A stretch of 33,645 nt of DNA from an uncultured Collinsella sp. (GCA_900549555.1 UROO01000012.1:1-33645), one strand, 5' to 3'. Counted from the first letter of the stretch, positions 6,081 through 14,778 are shown. Notes: generated from the sequence alone by a model not told the origin. A program made the numbers and translations.

Positions 6081-8057
6081 CTACGACAGGAAAATCCTCG
6101 TCCTGCCGCATGCGTCGATGGCAACTGGCAGACGCGTGCCGTCACGCTCGACCAGATAGCGCACCTGCCGACGACGCAAGCAGTCGCGGCAACGGACCTG
6201 CCCCGTCGCATCGGTGGCACAGACGCCCTCGGCGGTCAGCAGGCAGTGCTCGCACACCATAAGCTCGGGACGGTCGGCGTCGACCGGACCCAAGACGCCG
6301 GGTTCAGCAGCCAGTTCGGCAATACGCTCCCTATCATTGCTGAGCAACTCGGCAGGCAAGTATACCCACCCCGCGCCAAGCCTGCGCAGCCAGGCAAGCG
6401 TGGCCCGATTGGCGCAGAACACCGGCGCCGCCACGTCAAACGTCGTGCCCAGCTCGCGGGCCATCGCCACCTGTCCCAGATTGCGGCAGACGACGCGCCC
6501 GGCACGTTGCATAAGCGCTCGAGTCCGCTCGGCGTCGCCTGCGCGGCACACTTCGTCGAGCACCACCGTCGCATCGGACAGATCCCGCTCATCGCGCGGA
6601 TCCAAATCCATCAGCTCCCAGGCAAAGACCATACGAGCAAAAGCCTCATGCTTTGCCGGCTCTGCCGGTCCCGCCAACTCCGTCGGCACGTCGCCATCTG
6701 CCAGAACGCCCTCAAACGGCAGCACCTCAACGGACTGCTCAGCAGGCGCGACCGCATCTGCCTCGACCCGCATGCGCTCCAACACCGTTGCCGTCTGCCC
6801 CAGCACGCCGGCACTGCGAATCAGATAGACCTCGCAGCCCGCGTCCACCTTGCGTTTGCAATGCACGACGATGCGCTCTCCCGCAGCGGCATCCACGGGG
6901 CAAGGCACCTGTGGCCAGCGCTTGGGCACATCGGGACGCGCGTCGGCACCCGGGTAAAATCGGATCTCGAGCGTATCGCCCGCCGCCACGGCGGCATCAA
7001 GCTCAACCGTCACCTCTTCGTGACCCACCGCCACCAAGTGACCCACGCGCACGCCCTGGTTGATCGCGCGCTCAAAACTCATGAGCTCGGCGCCCGAACG
7101 ACCCCGCAGATACGCATCGGTAAAGCCGCGGTTGAACGACCTTCCCAGCTCGCGCTCAAGCGCCGGCACCGCATCGGCATCCCATGTGCCGTCGCGCAGC
7201 ATATTGAGCGCCCGACGCCACACCCTCACCACGTTAAAGACGTAGTCGGGATTCTTCATGCGGCCCTCGATCTTGAGCGATGCCACGCCGGCGGCAACAA
7301 GCTCGGGCAGATGCGCGATGCCCAGATAGTCACGCGGACAAAGCAGGCGATTCCCTTCGACAGCGACAACACTCTGCCCCGCCTCGTCCACCAAGTCATA
7401 GGATAGACGGCACGGTTGAGTGCAATCACCGCGCATCGCAGAGCGGCCACGTCGAAGGGCAGAGAACCCGCACGCACCCGAGTATCCAATGCAAATAGCG
7501 CCGTGACAGAACACCTCGATGGGCACGCCAGTAGCGCAAAGCGTCTCAATCTCTGCCACGCTCAGCTCGCGCGCAGTCGTCACGCGCTCAACGCCCAACT
7601 CCTTGGCAGCCAACTGCACGGCACCCTCGCTATGAGCGCCCGCCTGAGTGGACAGGTGAATCTCGACCCCCGGAATCGCCGCACGAAGCGCACAGGCCAG
7701 CCCGGCATCGGCCACAATCAACGCATCGGCACCCAACGCGCGCGCATGCGCCCCCAACGCCACGGCGTCGGCAAACTCATCATCGAACACGAACACGTTG
7801 AGCGTCACGTACACACGCACGCCATGGGCATGGGCCACGGCACAACCGCGCGCGAACTCATCATCGCTAAAGCCATGCGCGCTCACTCGAGCGTTGAATC
7901 CGTCCAGCCCCGCATAGATGGCATCGGCACCCGCCGCAATCGCCGCGAGCATCTGGTCGAGCCCGCCAGCAGGCGCCAGCAGTTCGGGCAGCGCCACTCC
8001 AGCCGCCGCCAACTCGCTTTCGCATTGTCTACTCGGTTCCATCGGCCGAATCGCCAT
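6081..8057 (-). CDS. Peptidase U32 family protein (RlhA/TrhP-like)
   Basis: Member of the U32 family; characterised bacterial members (RlhA, TrhP) take part in hydroxylating rRNA or tRNA bases rather than cutting proteins. It is 658 residues long. The N-terminal TIM-barrel-type domain starts at PELLAPAGG. The family signature segment CHGAICIGYSGACGFSA, followed by GDCTQPCR, supplies the conserved cysteines. Further conserved elements are SLKIEGRMKNPDYV and SFNRGFTDAY. A C-terminal C-x2-C ... C-x2-C patch (CEHC, CRDC) may bind metal. I chose the ATG at 8057 because GAGGAG stands seven bases before it; the ATG at 8084 lacks this. Whether the target is 23S rRNA or tRNA cannot be told. It is divergent from the penicillin-binding protein. 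Confidence 0.88.
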   Translation of the reverse strand: MAIRPMEPSRQCESELAAAGVALPELLAPAGGLDQMLAAIAAGADAIYAGLDGFNARVSAHGFSDDEFARGCAVAHAHGVRVYVTLNVFVFDDEFADAVALGAHARALGADALIVADAGLACALRAAIPGVEIHLSTQAGAHSEGAVQLAAKELGVERVTTARELSVAEIETLCATGVPIEVFCHGAICIGYSGACGFSALRRGRSAMRGDCTQPCRLSYDLVDEAGQSVVAVEGNRLLCPRDYLGIAHLPELVAAGVASLKIEGRMKNPDYVFNVVRVWRRALNMLRDGTWDADAVPALERELGRSFNRGFTDAYLRGRSGAELMSFERAINQGVRVGHLVAVGHEEVTVELDAAVAAGDTLEIRFYPGADARPDVPKRWPQVPCPVDAAAGERIVVHCKRKVDAGCEVYLIRSAGVLGQTATVLERMRVEADAVAPAEQSVEVLPFEGVLADGDVPTELAGPAEPAKHEAFARMVFAWELMDLDPRDERDLSDATVVLDEVCRAGDAERTRALMQRAGRVVCRNLGQVAMARELGTTFDVAAPVFCANRATLAWLRRLGAGWVYLPAELLSNDRERIAELAAEPGVLGPVDADRPELMVCEHCLLTAEGVCATDATGQVRCRDCLRRRQVRYLVERDGTRLPVAIDACGRTRIFLS

Positions 8058-8218
8058 CGGTAAACTCCTCACCAAGGTATGCATTCACTCTGAAAAATGC
8101 CGTCATCCAGCATACACGAGGCCCCGCGTGCCCCGATTGGTTTATCGTGTAATAACTTATGTCCATCCTGCCAGGCATAACACCTGCCGCCTGACACGAC
8201 ATACCTGGAGGTCAATAT

Positions 8219-10408
8219 ATGGGTCCTCGCCAACGACAGGGGCGCGGTCGCTCTAAGACGCATGCCCTTCCCATGATCTTGCTCTCGTTTTTGGGCTTTC
8301 TGCTTATCGCGGGCGTAGCGTTTGGCATCGGCATGATCGGCAACGTCAACCGCTGGCTGTCCGATCTGCCCGACTACACCGATGCCAACGCGTATCTGGT
8401 GAGCGAGCCCACCGACATCGTCGACTGCAACGGCAATACCATTGCGAGTTTCTACACGCAAAACCGCAAGTCCATCACCAAGGACCAAGTGTCCCCGTAC
8501 GTGCTACAGGGCACCGTCGACGTTGAGGACGAGCGTTTCTACGAGCACGGCGGCATCGACCTCTGGGGCATTGCACGCGCATCGGTGGCAACCCTCACCG
8601 GCGGCCACGAGGGCGCATCGACCATCACCCAGCAGCTGGTTCGCAACACCATCTTGCAGGAGGAACAATTCGACTCGACCATCGAGCGTAAGGTGCGCGA
8701 GGCCTATATCGCCATCAAGATGGAGGATATGTACTCCAAAGACGAGATCCTCATGATGTACCTCAACACCATCTACTACGGCCATGGAGCATATGGAATC
8801 GAGGCCGCCGCCGAGACCTATCTGTCCAAAACCGCCGCCGACCTCACCCTGAGCGAGGCCGCGCTGCTCATCGGCCTTCCCAACTCGCCCTCGCAGTACG
8901 ACCCCACGGTTAATCCCGACTTGGCGCTGTCCCGCCGCAATAAGGTTCTGGACAACATGCTGCGTCTGGGCCACATCACGCAGGAAGAGCACGATGCCGC
9001 ACAGGCTGAGCCCATCACGCTTAACGTGACCGAGATTTCGGGCAGTGGCGTCGATGTGTACTCTCAGCCCTACTTTGTCTCCTACGTTAAGCAGTTGCTT
9101 GAGCAGGAGTTCTCCACCGACGTGCTCTTTAAGGGCGGTCTGACCGTCAAGACCACCATCGACCCCACCATGCAACAGGTGGCCGAGGAGGCTGTGCGCT
9201 CGCAGCTCGACACGCTTTCGCTCGACGGCCTGGACATGGGCATGGTCGTCGTTGACCCCAAGACCGGCTATATCAAGTGCATGGTGGGCGGCTACGACTA
9301 CAACGCCGACGAGAATCACGTGAACCACGTTACGGCAAAGCGCCCCGTGGGCTCCACGTTTAAGGCCTTTACGCTGGCGACTGCCATCCAAAACGGCATG
9401 AACCCCAACGTCACCCTCAACTGCAACTCGCCGCTCAAGGCCAAGGGCACCACGACCGAGGTGCAAAACTACGGCAACCAGAGCTATGGCAACATCACGC
9501 TTAAGCAGGCAACGGCATACTCATCCAACACCGGCTACATTCAGGTGGCCGAAGCCATCGGCAATGACAAGATCATGTCGCTCGTCAAAAAGCTCGGCAT
9601 CGATCCCGCCAAGGACAATATCGAGGACGTTCCCGTCATGACGCTCGGCACCGGGTCTATCTCACCGCTCGAGATGGCATCGGCCTACGCAACGTTTGCC
9701 AACGGTGGCTACTACCGTCAGCCCATCGCCATTACCGAGATCGACTCGCGTACCGGCTCGGTTCTATACCAGCACACCGACAATCCCACGCAGGTGCTCA
9801 CCGAAGGCGAGGCTGCCGCGGTTACCGACGTTCTATCCGGTGTCATGCAGGGCAGCGGCACGGGTGCCGCCGGCGCGCTGAACGTCAACCAGCCCTATGC
9901 CGGCAAGACGGGCACCACTGACAACACCACCAACCTGTGGTTCTGCGGCTTCACGCCGCAACTGGCATGCGCCCTGTGGACCGGTTATTCCGCAGGCGAG
10001 ATTCCCATCCAAAAGTACGGTTCGGACCTGCTGGGCGACAGCACCAACTTGCCCGTCTTTAAGAAGTTCATGAACACCGTTCTTGCGGGCACCGAGCGCG
10101 AGGAATTCCCGACCGGAACGGCTCCCACGTACAAGAACAATAACGTCTGGAAGTTCTACGGCACAAACAACAAAAAGAAAGACGAAGAGGATAAAGACGA
10201 GGAAAAAGAAGAGGAAGAGACCACGACCACCACAACGACAACGACAACCACGACCACTGAAACCCCGGGCGGCAACACCACCGGCGATAGCGGCACGACA
10301 GGTGGCGACGGTGGCACGGGTGGCAATGGCGGCACGGGTGGCGACGGTGGCACGCCGACGCCTACCCCCGATCCTACGCCCACGCCCGACCCCTCTACGG
10401 GCCAGTAG
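8219..10408 (+). CDS. Class A penicillin-binding protein (glycosyltransferase-transpeptidase)
   Basis: Bifunctional peptidoglycan synthase anchored in the membrane by one N-terminal helix (about residues 17-42), 729 residues. GT51 domain: EDERFYEH (catalytic Glu 103), GASTITQQL (132-140), RKVREAY (157-163) and the YLNTIYYGHGAYGIEAA segment near 181-197. Transpeptidase domain: S379-T-F-K382 with the acyl-enzyme Ser, S435-S-N437 and K563-T-G-T566. After about residue 640 the protein changes to a low-complexity tail: Lys/Asp/Glu-rich, then 13 consecutive Thr, then Gly/Thr/Asp repeats and a Pro/Thr/Asp end. This tail should be extracellular and may span or bind the wall. GGAGG precedes the ATG. 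The gene is divergent from the U32 gene and has its own terminator. Confidence 0.95.
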   Translation: MGPRQRQGRGRSKTHALPMILLSFLGFLLIAGVAFGIGMIGNVNRWLSDLPDYTDANAYLVSEPTDIVDCNGNTIASFYTQNRKSITKDQVSPYVLQGTVDVEDERFYEHGGIDLWGIARASVATLTGGHEGASTITQQLVRNTILQEEQFDSTIERKVREAYIAIKMEDMYSKDEILMMYLNTIYYGHGAYGIEAAAETYLSKTAADLTLSEAALLIGLPNSPSQYDPTVNPDLALSRRNKVLDNMLRLGHITQEEHDAAQAEPITLNVTEISGSGVDVYSQPYFVSYVKQLLEQEFSTDVLFKGGLTVKTTIDPTMQQVAEEAVRSQLDTLSLDGLDMGMVVVDPKTGYIKCMVGGYDYNADENHVNHVTAKRPVGSTFKAFTLATAIQNGMNPNVTLNCNSPLKAKGTTTEVQNYGNQSYGNITLKQATAYSSNTGYIQVAEAIGNDKIMSLVKKLGIDPAKDNIEDVPVMTLGTGSISPLEMASAYATFANGGYYRQPIAITEIDSRTGSVLYQHTDNPTQVLTEGEAAAVTDVLSGVMQGSGTGAAGALNVNQPYAGKTGTTDNTTNLWFCGFTPQLACALWTGYSAGEIPIQKYGSDLLGDSTNLPVFKKFMNTVLAGTEREEFPTGTAPTYKNNNVWKFYGTNNKKKDEEDKDEEKEEEETTTTTTTTTTTTTETPGGNTTGDSGTTGGDGGTGGNGGTGGDGGTPTPTPDPTPTPDPSTGQ
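10220..10258 (+). repeat. 13-codon threonine tract in the PBP tail
   Basis: Thirteen consecutive ACN codons using four different synonyms (ACC, ACG, ACA, ACT). Mixed synonyms argue for selection on the protein sequence rather than simple trinucleotide slippage. Confidence 0.85.
10301..10354 (+). repeat. 18-base tandem repeat x3 in the PBP tail
   Basis: Three tandem 18-base units begin at 10301, 10319 and 10337; the first and third are identical and the middle differs at three bases. Each unit encodes a Gly-Gly-(Asp/Asn)-Gly-Gly-Thr hexapeptide. The block could change copy number between strains. Confidence 0.85.
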
Positions 10409-10437
10409 ACGCAAAGCGGCATCTGACACCAAGGCGG

Positions 10438-10473
10438 CCGAGCAGCACGTACGCTGCTCGGGCGCTTCTTTAT
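10438..10473 (+). terminator. Intrinsic terminator after the PBP gene
   Basis: The perfect 9-bp stem CCGAGCAGC/GCTGCTCGG (10438-10446 and 10453-10461) with a six-base loop is followed by a T-rich stretch. It lies 30 bases after the stop. Confidence 0.82.
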
Positions 10474-10544
10474 TTCGGCAGATGTCACAAGATGCCACGA
10501 CGGCCCCGGCTGCAGGACCGATAGAGCAACGGGTGCCGGCATGC

Positions 10545-10572
10545 AAAAGGGCGCTGACCTTCGTCAACGCCC
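10545..10572 (-). terminator. Intrinsic terminator after argR
   Basis: On the minus strand, GGGCG-T-TGAC pairs with GTCA-G-CGCCC around GAAG, followed by TTTT. A smaller GGCAC/GTGCC hairpin lies closer to the argR stop, near 10597-10613. Confidence 0.85.
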
Positions 10573-10623
10573 TCGGCAATTACCTATAGCAACAATCGGC
10601 ACAGCAGCAGTGCCGCGCATCCC

Positions 10624-11061
10624 CTACTTGTGAGAGTTACTCAGCTTGTTGATGAGCGCCTCAAGGCGTTCGCCGTCCTCGGCCGTCTGCGCAATGACTA
10701 AGATCGTGTCGTTGCCGGCAAGCGAGCCAAGCACGTCGGGCAGCTCCGCGGCATCGACCGCTGCGGCAATACCAGAAGCCGTACCGGGCTGTGCCTTGAT
10801 CATAACCAGATTATCGGTGCGCAGTACGCCGGTAACCAACTCGGAAACCATGCGCTGCAGATGCAGGTCCTCGGCAAGGACATAGATGCCCTCGGGGAGC
10901 TTACGCAGTCCCATGTCCGCGATGTCGCGCGAAACGGTCGCCTGCGTGCAATCGAAGCCCATGGCGCGCAGCTCGTCCACCAGCACGCGCTGCGTACGTA
11001 CGTCCTTATTGCGAACAATATCTCTGATGGCATCCTGGCGCCCATTGCGTTTTTTGGCCAT
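10624..11061 (-). CDS. argR: Arginine repressor ArgR
   Basis: Arginine-responsive transcription factor controlling arginine biosynthesis and catabolism; 145 residues, typical length. The N-terminal winged helix covers about residues 1-70, with the recognition segment TQATVSRDIADMGLRK. The C-terminal oligomerisation and arginine-binding domain contains the family hallmark GTASGIAAAVD and a GNDTILVIA strand. The ATG at 11061 is chosen over 11094 because ArgR proteins start at the KR-rich segment and a GAGG lies seven bases before it. No arg biosynthesis genes are adjacent. A perfect 15-bp dyad 31 bases upstream and a candidate promoter suggest autoregulation. Confidence 0.95.
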   Translation of the reverse strand: MAKKRNGRQDAIRDIVRNKDVRTQRVLVDELRAMGFDCTQATVSRDIADMGLRKLPEGIYVLAEDLHLQRMVSELVTGVLRTDNLVMIKAQPGTASGIAAAVDAAELPDVLGSLAGNDTILVIAQTAEDGERLEALINKLSNSHK

Positions 11062-11092
11062 ACAAAACCTCACTCCAAAAGATAGTGGAGAC

Positions 11093-11107
11093 AATCACTT
11101 AGTGATT
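11093..11107. promoter_or_regulatory. Perfect dyad upstream of argR
   Basis: AATCACT-T-AGTGATT forms a perfect 15-bp inverted repeat 31 bases upstream of the argR start. It would overlap the start of transcription from the candidate promoter at 11112-11141. It does not match the classical ARG box (TGAAT-N4-ATTCA type), so the binding protein is open. Confidence 0.45.
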
Positions 11108-11111
11108 GAAT

Positions 11112-11141
11112 AGTTTAGCGCTATTTGAAGGTTTTAGTGAA
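11112..11141 (-). promoter_or_regulatory. Candidate sigma-70-type promoter for argR
   Basis: On the minus strand, TTCACT (plus 11136-11141), an 18-base spacer and TAAACT (plus 11112-11117); each hexamer matches four of six consensus bases. The segment is clearly AT-richer than its surroundings. Confidence 0.35.
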
Positions 11142-11151
11142 TAAGAACGCA

Positions 11152-11184
11152 TTTCGAAACAATTCCATGCAATTTATTTCGAAA
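11152..11184. promoter_or_regulatory. Two TTTCGAAA palindromes in an AT-rich spacer
   Basis: TTTCGAAA occurs at 11152-11159 and 11177-11184, and the whole 33-base segment is nearly dyad-symmetric about CCATGC. It lies between the stop of the GT2-like gene (11194) and the argR promoter region. An operator is plausible but no known regulator is assigned. Confidence 0.35.
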
Positions 11185-11193
11185 ATCACGCTA

Positions 11194-12270
11194 CTAGACA
11201 GTCCTGACGCCCGAACGATTGAAAAAGGCCGCCAGATGCGTATACAACGCACACCGCATAGGCTTGGCACTAGCTATCGAACCATAGAGCAGACCTAAGC
11301 CCCGATGATTGCCTTTAAGAGCCGCAACCATCTGACGGGTACGCTGCGCTTCGAGCATATCATGCAAACGGGCCGAACGCTCTATTGAAGACACCCCATG
11401 GGGGCTCAGACACAAATTTTCGATGCAGGCAACCAGGCCGGCGTAGTAATACCGCTGGCAGACCAGCTTCAACTGATCGCCACCGCCCGCGACGGCAAAC
11501 GAGTCGGCAAGCCTGTCGAGCGCCCCGATATCATCAGAAAGCCTGGCAAACATCGTGGGGTCAAACGTCTCCGTAATCGACGGCGCCACTGCATGAAAAC
11601 GGGCACGGCCACATCCCGAAACGCGCTTTGCCTGCGAAAGCGCAAACGTCAAAAAAGACACCGTGCGAAACGCATCGCCATGCACAAGGCACGCCTCAAA
11701 GAGGGCGCGATCATACAGCACGCCAGAGGTCTGTCGGATTAAACCACAGGAAACCAATTGGGTCAGGCAAGCCGCCCGGTCCTCATCTTCAGAAACGGAT
11801 GTCGCGTCCAAAACTCGGGAATGACGTTCGCGGTGAACATCGTAGCGATCGAGCGAAACAGAGGGAAACACGATGTCAGCAGAAGCGTCGCAGGAGCTTT
11901 CGACCATCTGCGAAAGGGACTGCGGCGCAAACCACTCATTGGCATTCATCGCAATGATCTGGGAGCCGCGCGAAGCCGCAAAGCCGGCACGCAGGCAGGC
12001 GCCAGGCACTGGGTCTTCAACATCAATCAAATCAATATGAATATCTCTGTCGGCAGCAACTTCGAGCGAATGGCGCACACCAGCTACCACGCCGCGGCAA
12101 ACGACGACAATCTGCAAATCGTAGAGGTCTTGGTTCTGGACGCTCTCGAGAGCGCGCATCGCATAACTGGGCGAACCCTCAACAATCAGGATCACCGAAA
12201 GTCGCGGATGCGAACCACGTCGAACCAAGTTTTCCGTCCTCTCGACAGCCAGTAACAAACTGCCGTTCAT
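11194..12270 (-). CDS. GT2-like (GT-A fold) protein, possibly inactive glycosyltransferase
   Basis: 358 residues. The N-terminal region reads as a family 2 glycosyltransferase: PRLSVILIVEG, then the ALESVQNQDLYDLQIVVV segment, matching the nucleotide-binding strand-helix-strand. At the place where active GT2 enzymes carry a DxD metal motif it has MNANEWF, so the metal-binding acids appear replaced by Asn. The rest (about residues 120-358) has no motif I recognise; a scattered set of Cys residues is present. The ATG at 12270 is chosen over a TTG at 12285. It lies downstream of truA and upstream of argR and may belong to neither transcript. The fold call is moderate; the substrate is unknown. 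Confidence 0.6.
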   Translation of the reverse strand: MNGSLLLAVERTENLVRRGSHPRLSVILIVEGSPSYAMRALESVQNQDLYDLQIVVVCRGVVAGVRHSLEVAADRDIHIDLIDVEDPVPGACLRAGFAASRGSQIIAMNANEWFAPQSLSQMVESSCDASADIVFPSVSLDRYDVHRERHSRVLDATSVSEDEDRAACLTQLVSCGLIRQTSGVLYDRALFEACLVHGDAFRTVSFLTFALSQAKRVSGCGRARFHAVAPSITETFDPTMFARLSDDIGALDRLADSFAVAGGGDQLKLVCQRYYYAGLVACIENLCLSPHGVSSIERSARLHDMLEAQRTRQMVAALKGNHRGLGLLYGSIASAKPMRCALYTHLAAFFNRSGVRTV

Positions 12271-12389
12271 GGTACACCCCGTCAATTAATGCGGATGGTC
12301 GCCCGTCGCGATGCACGTCAAGAACAGATGTTGCACACGCCCCGCTCACAGGCACTGCACACAAAGATCGCCGTCAGGCAGCCACTTCC

Positions 12390-13214
12390 CTAATCGAGCA
12401 CCACAAGCTCGGCGGGGTCGTAGTCCACGCCCATAAAGGTTAGACCGCATGCGGGCGCCGTAGGACCAGCAGCGGTGCGATCGCAGGCATCAATTACCTC
12501 GCGCATCCACTCGGGATCGCGGCGATGCATGCCGATCTCGACAAGGGTGCCCACAATGGTTCGCACCATCGAATGCAAAAACGCATTGCCCTCGATGGTA
12601 AACGTGAGGATGTCCTCGCCAAAGGCGACCTCATGGCCAAACTCGGCGCGCATTACACAACGGTGCGTAGGCTTTCCCACGGCAGAGGCGACCTTGCAAA
12701 AGCTCTTAAAGTCCTGCTCGCCCAAAAGCGCAGGGCAGGCGGCCGCCATCGCATCGACGTCGAGGGGATAGCGATGCCACCACACGGCACCGCGAGACAG
12801 CACGGGCCGCGCATCACGGTCGGCAATGCGATAGGTGTAAGTGCGAGAACGTGCGTCAAAACGTGCAGAAAAGCCTTTACGGGCCCTGTAGACCTCGTTT
12901 ATGGCGATATCTTTGCCCAGGAGGGCATCCATAGCCCTCAGCCACCTACGGCGCGTATACGCAAGCTCAGCGTCCGTTACGGGCACGCTGATGTATTGGG
13001 CCACCGCATGAACGCCGGCATCGGTACGCCCCGCGCACGTCAGATCGATTGGGCGGCGCAGCAACGTCTCGATTGCACGGCGCAGCTCGCCCGCAACCGT
13101 CGTCTGGCCCGGCTGCTCGGCAAATCCGCTATAGGAGGAGCCATCGTAGGCCACGCAAAATACAAGGGTGGCGTCGAGCTCGGGGGTCGAATTGAAATCA
13201 GACGGCGCAGTCAT
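12390..13214 (-). CDS. truA: tRNA pseudouridine(38-40) synthase TruA
   Basis: Isomerises U38-U40 in the anticodon arm of tRNAs. It is 274 residues, normal for TruA. The catalytic Asp is D65 in CAGRTDAGVHA; FDARSRTYTYRI and FLHSMVRTIVGTL are further family signatures. The ATG at 13214 has GGGAG five bases upstream, while the upstream in-frame codon at 13229 is TTG. truA often follows rplQ in Gram-positives, as here, but a strong terminator (13250-13280) separates them, leaving only a 36-base leader. Expression therefore depends on read-through or a promoter in the terminator region. Confidence 0.96.
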   Translation of the reverse strand: MTAPSDFNSTPELDATLVFCVAYDGSSYSGFAEQPGQTTVAGELRRAIETLLRRPIDLTCAGRTDAGVHAVAQYISVPVTDAELAYTRRRWLRAMDALLGKDIAINEVYRARKGFSARFDARSRTYTYRIADRDARPVLSRGAVWWHRYPLDVDAMAAACPALLGEQDFKSFCKVASAVGKPTHRCVMRAEFGHEVAFGEDILTFTIEGNAFLHSMVRTIVGTLVEIGMHRRDPEWMREVIDACDRTAAGPTAPACGLTFMGVDYDPAELVVLD

Positions 13215-13249
13215 GGGCGCTCCCAACAAACTAGCAACGGTATTGCGAC

Positions 13250-13280
13250 AAAAAAAGAGGGGTACGCGAACGTACCCCTC
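13250..13280 (-). terminator. Intrinsic terminator after rplQ
   Basis: The minus-strand stem GAGGGGTACG/CGTACCCCTC with a short loop is followed by seven T. It is the strongest-looking terminator in the window and ends the ribosomal/rpoA transcript. Confidence 0.92.
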
Positions 13281-13306
13281 GAATATAGCCTATGCAGACA
13301 GAATGT

Positions 13307-13774
13307 CTACTCAGCGGTCTCCTCAGCAGGAGCCTCCTCGACAGCCTCGACCTTCTTGGGAGCAGCGGCCTTCTTGGGGGCCGGAGCAGCCTTCTTGGCC
13401 TTAGGCGTGCAAGGCTCGGTGACGAGCTCCATGATAACGATAGGAGCGTTATCGCCCTTACGGTTACCGAGCTTCATGATGCGGGTGTAACCGCCGTTGC
13501 GGTCCTGCCACATGCCCTGAGCAGCCTTGTCGAAGATCTCGGCAACGAGCTGCTTATCGCCGAGCTTGGCGATAGCCAGACGACGAGAGTGCAGGTCGCC
13601 CTTCTTGGCCCAAGTGATGATCGGGTCGACGACCGAACGCAGCGCCTTAGCGCGGGTCTCGGTGGTCTTGATGCGGTCGTTCTCGAAGAGGGCCTTAGCA
13701 AGGCTCTTCTTCATGGCCTTGGTGTGGCTCGCATCGGTGCCGAGCTTCAGGCCCTTCTTAACGTTGTGACGCAT
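13307..13774 (-). CDS. rplQ: 50S ribosomal protein L17
   Basis: Large-subunit protein of 155 residues. The conserved core covers about residues 1-117 (MRHNVKKGLKLG start, then SLAKALFENDRIKTTETRAK). A tail rich in Lys, Ala, Pro and Glu follows (KKAAPAPKKAA ... EEAPAEETAE). Such long L17 tails are seen in actinobacteria and are absent from the E. coli protein. It lies 30 bases after rpoA and is the last gene before the terminator. Confidence 0.97.
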   Translation of the reverse strand: MRHNVKKGLKLGTDASHTKAMKKSLAKALFENDRIKTTETRAKALRSVVDPIITWAKKGDLHSRRLAIAKLGDKQLVAEIFDKAAQGMWQDRNGGYTRIMKLGNRKGDNAPIVIMELVTEPCTPKAKKAAPAPKKAAAPKKVEAVEEAPAEETAE

Positions 13775-13804
13775 GGTCTAGTTTCTCCTCAAATATGCGA
13801 AGCA

Positions 13805-14746
13805 TTAAGCCTTCAGGCTCAGGCCCATGGACTCAAGCTTGTCCTTCACTTCCTCGATCGACTTAACACCGAAGTTACGGATGTTGAGCAGATCGTTCTC
13901 CGAGAACTCAACGAGCTGACGGACCGAGTGAATGCTGGCGCGCTTAAGGCAGTTGTAGGAACGGACGGAAAGGTCCAGATCCTCGATCTGCTTGTCCAGC
14001 TCGGCGTTGTCGTTGGTGACCTCGGGAGCGAAGATCGAAGCCTCCTCCTCGACCTCGGGGGTCTCGGCAAGGTTCATGAAGGCAGCCATATGCTGGTTGA
14101 TGATATTGGCAGCCTGGACCACGGCGTCGCGCGGGGCGATGGAACCGTTGGTCTCGATCTCGAGGACAAGGCGGTCGTAGTCGGTATGCTGGCCGACACG
14201 GCAAGCCTCAACGAGCTTGGCGCAACGGGACACCGGCGAGTACAGCGAGTCGACGTTGATCACACCGATGGGATCGTTGTCACGCTTGTTAGCCTCGCCA
14301 GAGACATAGCCGCGGCCATAGCCGATGCGCATGCTCATGGTGAGATGGCCACCCTCGGTGAGCGTAGCAATGTGCTGCTCGGGGTTGACCAGCTCAAACT
14401 CGGACGGAATAAAGAAGTCCGCACCGGTGACCTCGCAGGGGCCGTCAACCGAGATGGTGGCGGTCGCCTCGTCGGTCGTGCCGAGAGCCCTGAAGACAAG
14501 ACCCTTGACATTCAGGACGATGTCGGTGACATCCTCGACCATGTTAGGGATGGTCATGAACTCGTGCTGCGCACCATCGATCTGAATGGCCTCGACGGCG
14601 GCACCCTCGAGCGAGGACAGAAGAACACGACGAAGCGAGTTACCCAGCGTATCGCCGTAGCCACGCTCGAGCGGCTCGACGGAGACACGAGCAGAGGTCT
14701 CGTTGATCTCTTCGACCTGAACCTGAGGCCTAATGAATTCTGACAT
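13805..14746 (-). CDS. rpoA: RNA polymerase alpha subunit
   Basis: 313 residues. The N-terminal domain (about 1-230) drives dimerisation and core assembly and shows ERGYGDTLGNSLRRVLLSSLEG. An acidic linker (about 230-250, VEEEASIFAPE) leads to the C-terminal domain, which contacts UP elements and activators (VRSYNCLKRASIHSVRQL, then IRNFGVKSIEEVKDKL). It has the standard position between rpsD and rplQ. Confidence 0.98.
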   Translation of the reverse strand: MSEFIRPQVQVEEINETSARVSVEPLERGYGDTLGNSLRRVLLSSLEGAAVEAIQIDGAQHEFMTIPNMVEDVTDIVLNVKGLVFRALGTTDEATATISVDGPCEVTGADFFIPSEFELVNPEQHIATLTEGGHLTMSMRIGYGRGYVSGEANKRDNDPIGVINVDSLYSPVSRCAKLVEACRVGQHTDYDRLVLEIETNGSIAPRDAVVQAANIINQHMAAFMNLAETPEVEEEASIFAPEVTNDNAELDKQIEDLDLSVRSYNCLKRASIHSVRQLVEFSENDLLNIRNFGVKSIEEVKDKLESMGLSLKA

Positions 14747-14778
14747 GTATTACCTCCAGCCTCAGCAGCCCGGATGGA

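Noticed and set aside
8085..8218. Sigma-70 promoter for the PBP gene (TTGGTT near 8137, TTATGT near 8157)
   Set aside because: The spacing is only 14 bases and no other pair of hexamers fits.
11062..11193. Classical ARG box in front of argR
   Set aside because: No clear TGAAT-N4-ATTCA-type 18-mer; only a different dyad is present.
13292..14743. 483-codon open frame antisense to rplQ and rpoA
   Set aside because: Mirror of GC-rich codon bias; no ribosome binding site, Leu/Val/Gly/Asp-heavy composition and no motif, while the opposite strand encodes certain genes.
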